DNA of 46,997 bases from Haloarculaceae archaeon (GTDB taxonomy: Archaea > Halobacteriota > Halobacteria > Halobacteriales > Haloarculaceae), in the NCBI GenBank assembly GCA_007122455.1, contig SKTU01000031.1, positions 1 to 46,997 of the forward strand, given 5' to 3'. Shown here piece by piece: positions 1 through 9,062 of the stretch. Below the pieces are notes generated by a model. It saw nothing but the letters and a program-made list of their open reading frames with translations. It had not been told where the DNA came from and made no database searches. A program made the translations under genes and the position numbers. Numbering within the stretch: position 1 is the first letter of the stretch; each line of letters opens with the position of its first letter.

Positions 1-235
1 CGACGCCCTCGAAACCGCGGTGGAGGGCGAACTGTGCGGGAAACCGTCGTCGTTCGACGCCGTCGTCACGGAGGGTCGCCCCGCCCACACCATCCTCGAA
101 TACGCCGCCGAGCACGACGTCGACCAGATCGTCGTGGGGAGTCGGGGACAGACGGGTGTAAAGCGACTGCTTCTCGGCAGCGTCGCCGAGACGGTCGTTC
201 GCCGGGCGTCCGTTCCCGTCACGATCGTCCGGTGA
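1..235 (+). CDS. Universal stress protein (UspA family), C-terminal part
   Basis: The reading frame is open from base 2, so the gene starts before the window. The last 77 residues include the UspA nucleotide-binding signature: GSRGQTG, then nine residues, then GSVAE, and the chain ends with the typical VPVTIVR strand. UspA proteins are small cytoplasmic dimers that often bind ATP and respond to stress. Haloarchaea carry many copies, so no specific role can be assigned. The stop TGA at 233-235 is followed by 128 bases without a gene before ppsA. Confidence 0.9.
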   Translation, partial: DALETAVEGELCGKPSSFDAVVTEGRPAHTILEYAAEHDVDQIVVGSRGQTGVKRLLLGSVAETVVRRASVPVTIVR

Positions 236-363
236 CCGACCCGTGGGGACTCGATCCGCCGGACGGCGGACCTTTCGCGGAGTGCGCTCCCCGACGAACA
301 GTCGATCGGACCGCGGCTGGAGTAACGAATGGCCTAAGTTACGGGGCCGTCTTTCGTTCGATA

Positions 364-2646
364 ATGCCTACAGACGGGCGTAAGACTGCTGGCAGCTCTA
401 TACGCTGGCTGGACCAGATAAGTGCCGACGATCTCGGGACGGTCGGTGGCAAGGGTGCCTCGCTGGGCGAAATGACGGGAGCGGGGCTCCCCGTCCCACC
501 AGGGTTCGTTGTCACCGCGGAAACGTACCGGTCGTTCATCGAGGAGACCGGAGTCGACGACGAACTGTTCGACGCAGTCGACGTCGACTCCGAGGACTCC
601 GCAGCGCTCGCGGAGGCGGAGGCGACCGCCAAGGAGCTCATCCTCGAGACGGAGTTACCGGAGGAGATCCGCGAGGAAATCCTCGCCGCGTACGACGACC
701 TCGACGACGGCGCCGCCTTCGTCGCGGTTCGATCGTCGGCCACGGCGGAGGACCTCCCCGACGCCTCGTTTGCGGGCCAACAGGAGACGTTCCTCAACAT
801 AACCCGTAAAGACCTCGTCGATCGCGTCAGGCGGTGCTGGGCGTCGCTTTTCACTCAGCGCGCGATCTACTACCGAAACGAACAGGGGTTCGACCACGAC
901 GTCGTCGACATCGCAGTTGTCGTCCAGCGGATGGTCGACGCCGAAAAATCCGGTGTGATGTTCACGTCCCACCCCTCGACCGGCGAGCCGAAGGTCATCA
1001 TCGAGGCCGCGTGGGGACTCGGCGAGGCCGTCGTCTCCGGCTCGGTCTCCCCGGACAACTACGTCGTCGACCGGGAGAGCGGCGAACTGCTCGACGCGAC
1101 GGTCGCCGACAAGAAGGTGATGCACGTCAAGGACGAGGAGACCGGTGACACAGTCGAGCGGTCGGTTCCCGACGAAAAGCGGACCGCACAGGTGCTCGAC
1201 GACGACGAGATCGCCGACCTGATCACACTCGGCGAGCGGGCCGAGCGCCACTACGACGAGCCCCAGGACATCGAGTGGGCGATCGTCGACGGCGAGGTGT
1301 ACATGCTACAGTCACGACCGATCACGACGATATCCGAGGAGAACGTGGCTTCGGCGGCCACCAGCGGCAACAACGGCGCCGTCATCGTCGACGGGCTCGG
1401 TGCGTCGCCGGGGATCGCCTCCGGCCCGGCTCGGATCGTCCGGAAGCTCGATCAACTCGACAAGGTCGGGGAGGGCGACATCATCGTCACGGAGATGACG
1501 ACGCCGGACATGGTGCCGGCGATGAAGCGCGCGAGCGGGATCGTCACGGACGAGGGCGGGATGACAAGTCACGCCGCGATCGTCTCTCGCGAACTCGGCG
1601 TCCCCGCCGTCGTTGGCTGCGAAAACGGAACCGAGGTCCTCGGCGACGGGCAGGTCGTCACGATCGACGGCGACAAGGGGACGGTTTCGGAGGGTGCCGC
1701 CGAGCCGCAGGAGGAGACGGACGCCGTCGAGGACGTCCGTCCACAGAGTCCGGTCAAGCCGATGACCGCGACCGAGGTGAAGGTCAACGTCTCGATCCCG
1801 GAGGCGGCCGAGCGCGCAGCGGCGACCGGTGCCGACGGCGTCGGACTGCTCCGAATGGAGCACATGATCCTCTCGACGAACAAGACGCCGGAGCGGTACA
1901 TCGCCGACCACGGTGCCGACGCCTACGTCGACGAGATCGTCTCCGGCATCCGTGGCGTCGCCGACGAGTTCTACCCCCGTCCCGTTCGCGTTCGGACGCT
2001 CGACGCACCGACCGACGAGTTCCGCCAACTGGAGGGTGGCGAGGACGAACCCCACGAGCACAACCCGATGCTCGGTTACCGGGGAATCCGCCGAAGTCTC
2101 GACCGCCCGGACGTCTTCGCCCACGAGCTGGAGGCGTTCTGTCAGCTCTTCGAGATGGGATACGACAACGTCGAGATCATGTTCCCGCTCGTCAACGACG
2201 CGGAGGACGTGATCCGGGCGCGAAACCTGATGGCGGACGCCGGAATCGATCCCGACAAGCGGACGTGGGGCGTGATGATCGAGACGCCCGCGTCCGCGCT
2301 GTCGATCGACGGCATGGCGAAGGCGGGGATCGACTTCGCCTCCTTCGGGACGAACGATCTCACGCAGTACACCCTCGCTGTCGATCGGAACAACAGCAAC
2401 GTCGCCGATCGGTTCGACGAGCTCCACCCTTCGGTGCTGTCGCTCATCGGCGATACGATCGAGACGTGTCGCGAACACGACGTCGCGACGAGCATCTGCG
2501 GACAGGCCGGCTCGAAGCCGAAGATGGTTCGGTTCCTCGTCAACGAGGGCGTCTCGTCGATCTCGGCGAACATCGACGCCGTTCGCGACGTGCAACACGA
2601 GGTAAAGCGGGTCGAACAGAAACTCCTTCTCGATTCGGTCCGGTAA
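364..2646 (+). CDS. ppsA: Phosphoenolpyruvate synthase
   Basis: 760 residues, normal for the family. PEP synthase converts pyruvate and ATP to PEP, AMP and phosphate and feeds gluconeogenesis. The N-terminal ATP-binding domain begins near GGKGASLGEM (about residues 28-37). The phospho-carrier His is H403 in GGMTSHAA. The C-terminal PEP/pyruvate TIM barrel carries the catalytic Cys C712 in SICGQAG. The frame stays open upstream to about base 34, but ATG 364 is preferred: homology starts just after it and a TATA-like CCTAAGTTAC lies at 333-342, about 27 bases upstream, which predicts a leaderless message. metG follows after 61 bases on the same strand. Confidence 0.96.
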   Translation: MPTDGRKTAGSSIRWLDQISADDLGTVGGKGASLGEMTGAGLPVPPGFVVTAETYRSFIEETGVDDELFDAVDVDSEDSAALAEAEATAKELILETELPEEIREEILAAYDDLDDGAAFVAVRSSATAEDLPDASFAGQQETFLNITRKDLVDRVRRCWASLFTQRAIYYRNEQGFDHDVVDIAVVVQRMVDAEKSGVMFTSHPSTGEPKVIIEAAWGLGEAVVSGSVSPDNYVVDRESGELLDATVADKKVMHVKDEETGDTVERSVPDEKRTAQVLDDDEIADLITLGERAERHYDEPQDIEWAIVDGEVYMLQSRPITTISEENVASAATSGNNGAVIVDGLGASPGIASGPARIVRKLDQLDKVGEGDIIVTEMTTPDMVPAMKRASGIVTDEGGMTSHAAIVSRELGVPAVVGCENGTEVLGDGQVVTIDGDKGTVSEGAAEPQEETDAVEDVRPQSPVKPMTATEVKVNVSIPEAAERAAATGADGVGLLRMEHMILSTNKTPERYIADHGADAYVDEIVSGIRGVADEFYPRPVRVRTLDAPTDEFRQLEGGEDEPHEHNPMLGYRGIRRSLDRPDVFAHELEAFCQLFEMGYDNVEIMFPLVNDAEDVIRARNLMADAGIDPDKRTWGVMIETPASALSIDGMAKAGIDFASFGTNDLTQYTLAVDRNNSNVADRFDELHPSVLSLIGDTIETCREHDVATSICGQAGSKPKMVRFLVNEGVSSISANIDAVRDVQHEVKRVEQKLLLDSVR

Positions 2647-2707
2647 CCGCCGCTCGGGTGCGCCGGAAATCAGCGGTGTTTTGCCCCTCGAAGAATCCAA
2701 CAGTAGT

Positions 2708-4798
2708 ATGCACGAGGAGTTCCCGACGAAGACGCCGGCGGTCGTCACCTGTGGGTTGCCGTACGCCAACGGCGATCTCCACGTCGGTCACCTCCGGACC
2801 TACGTCAGCGGCGACGCCTACGCACGGGCGCTCGACACTCTCGGCCAATCCGTCGCGTTCGTCTGCGGCTCGGACATGCACGGGACGCCGATCGCGGTCA
2901 ACGCGGCGAAGGAGGGCGTCTCCCCCGAGGCGTTCGCCCTCGAGTACCACGAACAGTACACCGAGACGTTTCCGAAGTTCAACGTCGAGTTCGACAACTA
3001 CGGTCACACTCACGACGAGACGAACACCGAGCTGACTCGAGCGTTCGTTCGGGAGTGGATCGACGACGACCACGTCTTCGAGAAGGAGATCGAGGTCGCG
3101 TGGGACGCCGAAACCGACCAGCCGCTCCCGGACCGGTTCGTCGAGGGAACCTGTCCGTATTGCGGTGAACACGCCCGCGGCGACGAATGCGACGAGGGGT
3201 GTCAGCGCCACCTCGAACCCGGCGAGATCGAGGACCCCGTCTCGACGATCACCGGCAACCCCGCGGAGTATCGGACTCGGGCACACAAGTTCCTGCGACT
3301 CTCGGACTTCCAGGCGTATCTGAAGGGGTTCCTCGATCGGCTGGAGGGTACCGAGAACGCGAAGAACCAGCCACGGGAGTGGATCGAAGGGGAGCTGCAG
3401 GACCTCTGTATCACTCGGGACATGGAGTGGGGAATCGACTACCCCGGTGAGGGTGAGGACGACCTCGTCCTCTACGTCTGGGTCGACGCACCGATCGAAT
3501 ACGTCGCCTCGACGAAGCAGTACTCCGAGCGCGTCGGCGCCACGGAGTACGACTGGGAGGCCGTCTGGAAGAACCACGGGGACGAGACGGTACCCGACGG
3601 CGGGGAGATCGTCCACATCATCGGCCACGACATCATCCAGCACCACACGGTGTTCTGGCCCGCCATGCTTCGGGGTGCGGATTACAACGAGCCGCGTGCG
3701 GTGATGGCCTGCGGTTTCGTCAATCTGGCGGGGAAGGCCTTCTCCACCTCCCGGAACCGGGCCGTGTGGGCCGACGACTACGTCGAGGCCGGCCTCGCCC
3801 CCGACCTCTACCGGTACCACATCATCACGGGAAGCGAGTTCGTCGCCGACGTCGATTTCTCGTGGAACGGGCTCCAGGAGACCGTCAACAACGACCTCGT
3901 CGGGACGCTCGGAAACTTCTGTTACCGGTCCCTGCTCTTCGCACAGCGCAACTACGGCGGTACGCCCGACGCCGAGGTCAGCGACGAGGTTCGGGAGCGA
4001 ATCGAGACGGCGACCGAGGCGTTCGGCGAGGCGGTCAACGACTACCGCGTTCGCGGGCTCGGTAACGCGCCGGTCGAACTCGCGAAGTTCGGGAACGAGT
4101 ACATCCAGCGCCACGAGCCGTGGAACCTCCTCGACGACGAGCCGGAGACGGCTGCGCAGGTGATCCGCGATTGCGTCCAGATCGCGAAGGCGCTCGCGGT
4201 GCTCATGGGACCGGTACTGCCCGGCAAGGCGGCTGCGCTGTGGGAACAGCTCGGCGAAGCCGGCTCGGTCCACGACGCCGAACTCGACGCCGCGCTCGCG
4301 GCACCGCCGGCGGCGTTCGAGGAACCGTCCGAGCTGTTCGAGCGCATCGAGGACGAACGCGTCGACGCGCTCAACGAGCAGCTCGAGGCTCGCGTCGACG
4401 CGGCGACGGAGGCCGACGTGGAAGCGGACGCGGCGGACGACGACGCGGAGGCCGGCTCCGCACTCGAGCCGATCGCCGACGAGCGGATCAGCTTCGAGGC
4501 GTTCCAGGAGCTGGATCTCCGCGTCGGTGAGATCCTCGCCGCCGAACCGATCGAGGGTGCCGACGACCTCGCCCGGCTCAATGTCGACATCGGCGTCGAG
4601 AACCGACAGATCGTCGCGGGGATAAAACAGCTGCACGACCTCGGTTCGCTGGCGGGGACGCGTGTGATCGTCGTCGCGAATCTCGAGAAGGCGGAGCTGT
4701 TCGGCGTCGAATCCGACGGGATGGTGCTGGCGGCCGGCGAGGGGGCTGATCTCCTGACGACTCACGAGGACTCCGAGCCCGGGACGAAGGTTCGGTAG
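2708..4798 (+). CDS. metG: Methionyl-tRNA synthetase with C-terminal tRNA-binding domain
   Basis: 696 residues. It charges tRNA-Met with methionine. The class I HIGH signature is HVGH at 25-28. The KMSKS loop appears as AFSTSR at about 344-349. A zinc-binding insert contains CPYCGEHARGDECDEGC (about 151-167). After the anticodon-binding region comes an acidic Ala/Asp/Glu linker (about 565-590), then a fused EMAP-II/Trbp111 OB-fold starting near FQELDLRVGEI. In several other archaea this OB domain is a separate protein, so the fusion is worth recording. ATG 2708 is chosen because the conserved N-terminus (FPTKTPAVVTCGLPYANGD) follows directly. TTTTGCC at 2679-2685 is a plausible TATA element. 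Confidence 0.97.
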   Translation: MHEEFPTKTPAVVTCGLPYANGDLHVGHLRTYVSGDAYARALDTLGQSVAFVCGSDMHGTPIAVNAAKEGVSPEAFALEYHEQYTETFPKFNVEFDNYGHTHDETNTELTRAFVREWIDDDHVFEKEIEVAWDAETDQPLPDRFVEGTCPYCGEHARGDECDEGCQRHLEPGEIEDPVSTITGNPAEYRTRAHKFLRLSDFQAYLKGFLDRLEGTENAKNQPREWIEGELQDLCITRDMEWGIDYPGEGEDDLVLYVWVDAPIEYVASTKQYSERVGATEYDWEAVWKNHGDETVPDGGEIVHIIGHDIIQHHTVFWPAMLRGADYNEPRAVMACGFVNLAGKAFSTSRNRAVWADDYVEAGLAPDLYRYHIITGSEFVADVDFSWNGLQETVNNDLVGTLGNFCYRSLLFAQRNYGGTPDAEVSDEVRERIETATEAFGEAVNDYRVRGLGNAPVELAKFGNEYIQRHEPWNLLDDEPETAAQVIRDCVQIAKALAVLMGPVLPGKAAALWEQLGEAGSVHDAELDAALAAPPAAFEEPSELFERIEDERVDALNEQLEARVDAATEADVEADAADDDAEAGSALEPIADERISFEAFQELDLRVGEILAAEPIEGADDLARLNVDIGVENRQIVAGIKQLHDLGSLAGTRVIVVANLEKAELFGVESDGMVLAAGEGADLLTTHEDSEPGTKVR

Positions 4799-4837
4799 GT
4801 CGACACGCCTTTGGCCGCGCGTTTCGTAGCCGTCCGC

Positions 4838-5050
4838 ATGAGCGAGTCAGAATCGGACGAGGAGGGCGACGAGTGGCGCTTTACGCTCGAGGACATCGAG
4901 CGCCGGGAGGCCGAGCGGGAGGCTGCAGTGCAGGCTGCCGCCGAGCGTAACGAGCCGCTGGAGCCAGGCGAGCCGACGCTCGAGGGAGCGCTGTTCGTGA
5001 TCCTCGGGATGGCTATCGCCGCGTTCGCGCTCTCGCGGCTGTTCGTCTGA
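4838..5050 (+). CDS. Small haloarchaeal membrane protein with acidic N-terminus
   Basis: 70 residues with no recognised enzymatic domain. The first 47 are highly charged (ESDEEGDEWRFTLEDIERRE...), and the end is a single hydrophobic segment (about residues 48-70, LEGALFVILGMAIAAFALSRLF), so it is probably a C-terminally anchored protein with a cytoplasmic acidic part. It resembles short conserved haloarchaeal proteins (DUF7312-like, from memory). It sits between metG and the NfeD gene, all on the plus strand, 39 bases after metG. ATG 4838 is used rather than an upstream in-frame GTG/TTG because it opens the typical MSE... start. Confidence 0.75.
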   Translation: MSESESDEEGDEWRFTLEDIERREAEREAAVQAAAERNEPLEPGEPTLEGALFVILGMAIAAFALSRLFV

Positions 5051-5090
5051 CGGGGCAAACCGTTAACCGGCCGGCTTCCGTATCGTAATT

Positions 5091-5672
5091 ATGGCGCTGG
5101 AGCTGTTCGGGTACTCCGTTCCGCTGTTGCTCGTCGTCGCCGGGACGATACTCGTCCTCCTCGAGGCGGCGTCCCCCGGTGCGAATTTCATCGTCATCGG
5201 TACGGCGCTTCTGGTGGCGGGTCTCGTCGGGTTGACCCTCGGCACGACGCTCGGAGCGCTCACGCCGTTCGTCCTCGCGATCATCGTCCTCCTCGTCAGC
5301 GCGATCTCGTACTACCTCTACGGCAAGGTCGACATGCACGGTCCCAGTGCCGGTCGGACGAGCGACTCGGCGTCGCTTCGCGGTCAAACCGGCCGCGTCA
5401 CGACCCGCGTCACGCCGAACGAGGGCGAGGTGAAGCTCGACGCCGGCGGATTCAACCCGTACTACCAGGCCCGATCCATGGACGGCGAGCTCGCGGAGGG
5501 TGAGGAGGTAATGGTGATCGACCCCGGCGGCGGCAACGTCGTCACCGTCGAGTCGATCTCGAACGTCGAGGACGACATCGACCGCGAACTCGCTCGGGAG
5601 CGAGCGAAGCGCGAGCGCGAGCGGGAACGAGCCGACGACTCCGAGGACGCGACCGATTCGGAGCCCGCCTAA
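5091..5672 (+). CDS. NfeD family membrane protein
   Basis: 193 residues. Three transmembrane segments (about 8-28, 32-54 and 56-77) are followed by a beta-rich OB-fold (about 95-150, GRVTTRVTPNEGEVKLDAG) and an Arg/Glu-rich tail (about 163-193). This is the short NfeD type without the serine protease part. NfeD proteins partner with SPFH/stomatin proteins in membrane microdomains, and the next gene, 46 bases downstream, is exactly such a protein. A CGTTAACC element at 5060-5067 could be the TATA box for ATG 5091. Confidence 0.88.
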   Translation: MALELFGYSVPLLLVVAGTILVLLEAASPGANFIVIGTALLVAGLVGLTLGTTLGALTPFVLAIIVLLVSAISYYLYGKVDMHGPSAGRTSDSASLRGQTGRVTTRVTPNEGEVKLDAGGFNPYYQARSMDGELAEGEEVMVIDPGGGNVVTVESISNVEDDIDRELARERAKRERERERADDSEDATDSEPA

Positions 5673-5718
5673 CCTCCAGCGTGCGAACCCTTATCCGACC
5701 TTCGGCCCAAGAGGACGT

Positions 5719-6882
5719 ATGTCCGTACTCCTCCAGCTCGGTGGCACAGTTCTGCCGATAATCACGCTGGTTCTCCTGCTCGTCGTCATCGCGGCGGTGT
5801 GGAGCGCTGTCGAGATCGTACAGGCGTACGAAAAGCGCGCCTACACCCGATTCGGGGAGTTCGTTCGACTGCTCGAGCCGGGGATCAACTTCATGTGGCC
5901 GTTCGTCTCCCGAACGTACACCTTCGACATGCGAACCCAGACGCTGGACGTTCCGCGTCAGGAAGCGATCACCCGCGACAACTCGCCGGTGACGGCCGAC
6001 GCCGTCGTCTACATCAAAGTGATGGACGCGAAGAAGGCGTTCCTCGAGGTCGACAACTACAAGAAGGCGGTTTCGAACCTCGCCCAGACGACGCTACGGG
6101 CGGTGCTGGGCGACATGGAGCTCGACGACACGCTCAACAAACGCCAGGAGATCAACGCCAAGATCCGAAAGGAACTCGACGAGCCCACCGACGAGTGGGG
6201 GATTCGCGTCGAGTCGGTGGAGGTTCGGGAGGTCAACCCCTCGAAGGACGTCCAGCAGGCGATGGAGCAGCAGACCTCCGCAGAGCGGAAGCGGCGCGCG
6301 ATGATTCTCGAGGCGCAGGGTGAGCGGCGCTCGGCGATCGAGAAGGCCGAAGGGGACAAACAGTCCAACATCATCCGCGCACAGGGTGAAAAGCAGAGCC
6401 AGATCCTCGAGGCGCAGGGTGACGCTATCTCGACGGTGCTGCGGGCGAAATCGGCCGAGTCGATGGGTGAACGCGCCGTCATCGAACGGGGCATGGAAAC
6501 CCTCGAGGCGATCGGCAAGGGCGAATCGACGACGTTCGTCATGCCGCAGGAACTGACCTCCCTCCTCAGCCGCTACGGGAAACACCTCACGGGAAGCGAG
6601 GTCGCGACCGACGGCGACCTCCTCGAGTCCATGGAGTTCGACGCCGAGACCCGCGAGCTACTCGGCCTCGACGACATCGAGGAGATCCTCGGGCAGATCG
6701 ACCAGGAGGCCGAGCTGGATCTCGAAGAGATGGAGAAGGCGGCCGAGGCGATCAAGACGGGCGAGGATCCGGCGGATCTCAGGGATCCGGACGAGGTCAT
6801 CGCCGAGATGGACGAGGAAGTGTCGCCCTCTGAGACCTCGGACGCTGATTCGGAGGCCGAACTCGAGCGCGAGTCGAACTGA
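5719..6882 (+). CDS. SPFH/Band 7 (stomatin-like) membrane protein
   Basis: 387 residues. One N-terminal membrane anchor (about 10-33) is followed by the SPFH/band 7 domain (about 33-190; KRAYTRFGEFVRLLEPGINF and MRTQTLDVPRQEAITRDN are typical). Next comes the Glu/Ala-rich helical region with repeated AQGE/AEGDKQS units (about 198-250), which drives oligomer formation. The final ~100 residues are a long acidic tail, longer than in bacterial stomatins and probably a haloarchaeal adaptation. With the upstream NfeD it forms the usual two-gene module for membrane scaffolding or protease control. An ACCCTTATCC element at 5686-5695 is a likely TATA box. Confidence 0.92.
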   Translation: MSVLLQLGGTVLPIITLVLLLVVIAAVWSAVEIVQAYEKRAYTRFGEFVRLLEPGINFMWPFVSRTYTFDMRTQTLDVPRQEAITRDNSPVTADAVVYIKVMDAKKAFLEVDNYKKAVSNLAQTTLRAVLGDMELDDTLNKRQEINAKIRKELDEPTDEWGIRVESVEVREVNPSKDVQQAMEQQTSAERKRRAMILEAQGERRSAIEKAEGDKQSNIIRAQGEKQSQILEAQGDAISTVLRAKSAESMGERAVIERGMETLEAIGKGESTTFVMPQELTSLLSRYGKHLTGSEVATDGDLLESMEFDAETRELLGLDDIEEILGQIDQEAELDLEEMEKAAEAIKTGEDPADLRDPDEVIAEMDEEVSPSETSDADSEAELERESN

Positions 6883-6927
6883 ACGCGGCGAGGAAGCTTT
6901 TTACGCGGCAGTTGCCAAGGGGTGTTG

Positions 6928-7527
6928 ATGAGCGACGGGGGTGTCGACGAGAGCAAACGGTCGACGTTGCGTCGATTTGCGGCACTCGGAGCCGCATCTC
7001 CCCTCGTCAGGCTCTCGGACGACGGCGACAGCGACGCTCGCGACGCGATCGCGGGCTACCTTTCGGCGACGCCCGGGGCACACTTCTCGAAGATCCGCGA
7101 CGACCTGAAGCTCGGAACCGGAGAGACCCAACACCACCTCCGACGGCTGGAGATCGCCGGTGCGGTCGAGAGTCGAAAGGACGGCGAGTACAAGCGGTAT
7201 TTCCCCACGGATCGGTTCTCGGCGTTCGAACAGCGGGCGCTCGGCTACCTGCGTCGAGAGACGCCGCGAGGCATGCTCGTCGAACTGCTTCGGAATCCGG
7301 ACGCGACCGGCCGCGAACTCGCCGACTCGATCGGCGTCTCCCGGCCGACGGTCTCGAAACACGCGGCCGACCTCGACGCCGCCGGGCTGCTGTCGCGGGA
7401 TGATGGATACGCCGTCGAACACCCCGAGACCCTCCTGACCCTCGTCGTTCGGTACGCCGACTCGTTCGGCCCCGAAGCGGTGGCGCTCGCGAGTCAGGCG
7501 GACGAGTTGCTCCGGTACGATCCCTGA
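6928..7527 (+). CDS. Winged-helix transcriptional regulator with two HTH domains
   Basis: 199 residues. Two winged-helix units are visible: about 43-95 (GAHFSKIRDDLKLGTGETQHHLRRLEIAG) and about 112-160 (GRELADSIGVSRPTVSKHAADLDAAGLL). The first resembles ArsR/TrmB-type HTHs that read a half-site, the second a MarR/ArsR-type HTH. The N-terminus has KRSTLRRFAALGAASP, which looks like a twin-arginine motif but lacks the long hydrophobic core of a Tat signal. GTG 6922 and TTG 6925 also precede ATG 6928. ATG is preferred because a CTTTTTACG box is centred near 6901, 27 bases upstream. The target is unknown. It converges with the DUF7123 gene, leaving 20 bases between stops. Confidence 0.82.
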   Translation: MSDGGVDESKRSTLRRFAALGAASPLVRLSDDGDSDARDAIAGYLSATPGAHFSKIRDDLKLGTGETQHHLRRLEIAGAVESRKDGEYKRYFPTDRFSAFEQRALGYLRRETPRGMLVELLRNPDATGRELADSIGVSRPTVSKHAADLDAAGLLSRDDGYAVEHPETLLTLVVRYADSFGPEAVALASQADELLRYDP

Positions 7528-7547
7528 GCGGTGGGTTCAGTGAGATC

Positions 7548-7793
7548 TCAAACGGTGACTTTCCACGTCGTTCCGGAGGAGTAGCCCCACTTTTCGACGT
7601 CGATGTCGAACTCGCCGTCGCGGATCGCGGTCATGTTCGCGCCGACTTCCTTCGCCGAGAGGTCCAGCTCCTCGCCGATGAGCCGCGATTTGAAGTAGGT
7701 TTTCGTTGCGGCCCGCTCGCTGAGGTATTCGAGGATGCGCTGCTGTTTGTCGCTGAGGTCGGTCGTCGGGGCGGTGGTGGCGGTCGCGCTCAT
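7548..7793 (-). CDS. DUF7123-like small winged-helix protein
   Basis: 81 residues. The core (LSDKQQRILEYLSERAATKTYFKS, then LDLSAKEVGANMTAIRDGEFDIDVEKWG) has the spacing of a compact winged helix with a wing rich in aromatic residues near the C-terminus. It matches a conserved haloarchaeal family that I recall as DUF7123. It is probably a DNA-binding regulator, with no known target. A promoter-like CCTTTTGGG on the minus strand lies about 27 bases upstream of the start. It is transcribed towards the winged-helix gene at 6928. Confidence 0.78.
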   Translation of the reverse strand: MSATATTAPTTDLSDKQQRILEYLSERAATKTYFKSRLIGEELDLSAKEVGANMTAIRDGEFDIDVEKWGYSSGTTWKVTV

Positions 7794-7936
7794 GTTTCAC
7801 CCAAGGCGATGCTCCCCAAAAGGCAGTTTGGTACGGTCGGTTAACCCGGTGCACTGTTGCGGTTTTACCTCCTAAAACGGGCTGATCGGTGTCGATAAAA
7901 CGGACGGTTGGTACGAGACGGAACGGTGCCGTGGGG

Positions 7937-8326
7937 TCACTCCAGCACTTCGCCGACGGCGAAGTTGGACTTCACCTCGCTCACTTCGATCTTCACGCGC
8001 TCGCCGACCTCCGTGTCGGGAACGATGATGACGTAGCCGCGCTCGACGCGGGCGATGCCGTCGCCCTGCTTGCCGAGATCCTCGATCTCCACGTAGCGGA
8101 TCTCGCCGGGCTCGACCGGCGGCTGTGGTTCGTCAGCCGCGACGTCGGACGTCCCCTCGTCGGACGGCGCCGGTTCAGCGCCGGAAATCAGCGCGACTCG
8201 GTACGTGTCCCCGGATTCGACGGAGCCGGTTTCGATCTCTCTGCGAGGAATCTCAACGACGAAACGGCCGTCGGTCTCTTCGACCTTGGCACTGAACAGA
8301 CACAGGAGTTTTTCGGAGATTTCCAT
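7937..8326 (-). CDS. TRAM domain protein
   Basis: 129 residues. The C-terminal half is a TRAM domain (about 75-129: YVEIEDLGKQGDGIARVERGYVIIVPDTEVGERVKIEV), a beta-barrel that binds RNA and is found in tRNA-modifying enzymes. The N-terminal part (MEISEKLLCLFSAKVEETDGRFVVEIPR) is a second small beta-rich region, and a Pro/Glu linker separates the two. Small TRAM proteins act as cold-shock-like RNA chaperones in some archaea; that role here is inference. A clear minus-strand TATA (TTCTATAACC, 8354-8363) sits about 30 bases before the ATG. Confidence 0.85.
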   Translation of the reverse strand: MEISEKLLCLFSAKVEETDGRFVVEIPRREIETGSVESGDTYRVALISGAEPAPSDEGTSDVAADEPQPPVEPGEIRYVEIEDLGKQGDGIARVERGYVIIVPDTEVGERVKIEVSEVKSNFAVGEVLE

Positions 8327-8372
8327 AGACCTTCGATGCCGAAATGCGGCGCGTGGTTATAGAATCTACCGG

Positions 8373-9026
8373 TCACAGTAGTGTTCCGTCGGGTCGCTTG
8401 GCTCCTTCGGAGTCGTGAACGACGATCCCGTCCTCGGTTGTCGGTTCGTACCGATCGGCGAGTTCGATCGCCTCCTCTAGCTCGCGGATCGAGCGCTCCT
8501 TCAGCGCTGCGGCCAGCTCCTCGGCGTCGTCGCGGTCGATCTCTCGGCCGAGCCCCTCACACTCGTGGGCGCGGACCACTCCCTCGCGGTCGACGGGTGC
8601 GCCCATCGGCTCGCCGGTCCCTCCGAGTGTCACGCTGAACGGATACGTTCGACAGACGAGCGGGCGCGAGTCGTGGACGGTACAGGCTCCGCGGCCGTCG
8701 GTCTCCTCGTAGAAGCTGCAGTCGCCGCAGTCGTCGACCGAGAGCGCCCACTCGAACGTCTCGCCGGTACCGTCCTCGCCGAGACCGTACGGCATCGGAC
8801 GGGCGACGTCGCGCCAGTCGTAGTGTTCCTCGAAGCGCTCCGTCGCGGCCGCCCGAAGCTCGCGGATCTCCTCCGGGAAGACGGTGGCGGTGTGGTCCTC
8901 CCCCTCGATCGATTTACAGCAGCCACCACACCGCGTGCATTCGAAGCCGATCGTTTCGATGGCGTCCGCGAGCTCGCTCTCGTCCAGCTCGCGCGCGCGC
9001 CGGAGTTCGGCCTCGAGACTCTCCAT
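8373..9026 (-). CDS. YkgJ family cysteine-cluster protein
   Basis: 217 residues. The N-terminal cluster CTRCGGCC (C30, C33, C36, C37) and the later CGDCSFY ... CTVHDSRPLVCRTYPF block are the YkgJ/Fli-B-like signature, thought to bind zinc or an Fe-S cluster. The biochemical role is not established; one bacterial homologue is a lysine methylase of flagellin, but this protein is too short to include that domain. The C-terminal 60 residues are helical and acidic. It has its own likely promoter (minus-strand CTTTTGGG, about 9048-9055) and a 36-base gap to the next minus-strand gene upstream. Confidence 0.85.
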   Translation of the reverse strand: MESLEAELRRARELDESELADAIETIGFECTRCGGCCKSIEGEDHTATVFPEEIRELRAAATERFEEHYDWRDVARPMPYGLGEDGTGETFEWALSVDDCGDCSFYEETDGRGACTVHDSRPLVCRTYPFSVTLGGTGEPMGAPVDREGVVRAHECEGLGREIDRDDAEELAAALKERSIRELEEAIELADRYEPTTEDGIVVHDSEGAKRPDGTLL

Positions 9027-9062
9027 ACCTCTCAGTTCGGCTCGAGACCCAAAAGCCGGTCG

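Noticed and set aside
2540-4765. 741-codon open frame opposite metG
   Set aside because: It is the antisense shadow of metG in GC-rich DNA; composition is dominated by Val/Asp/Arg with no motifs.
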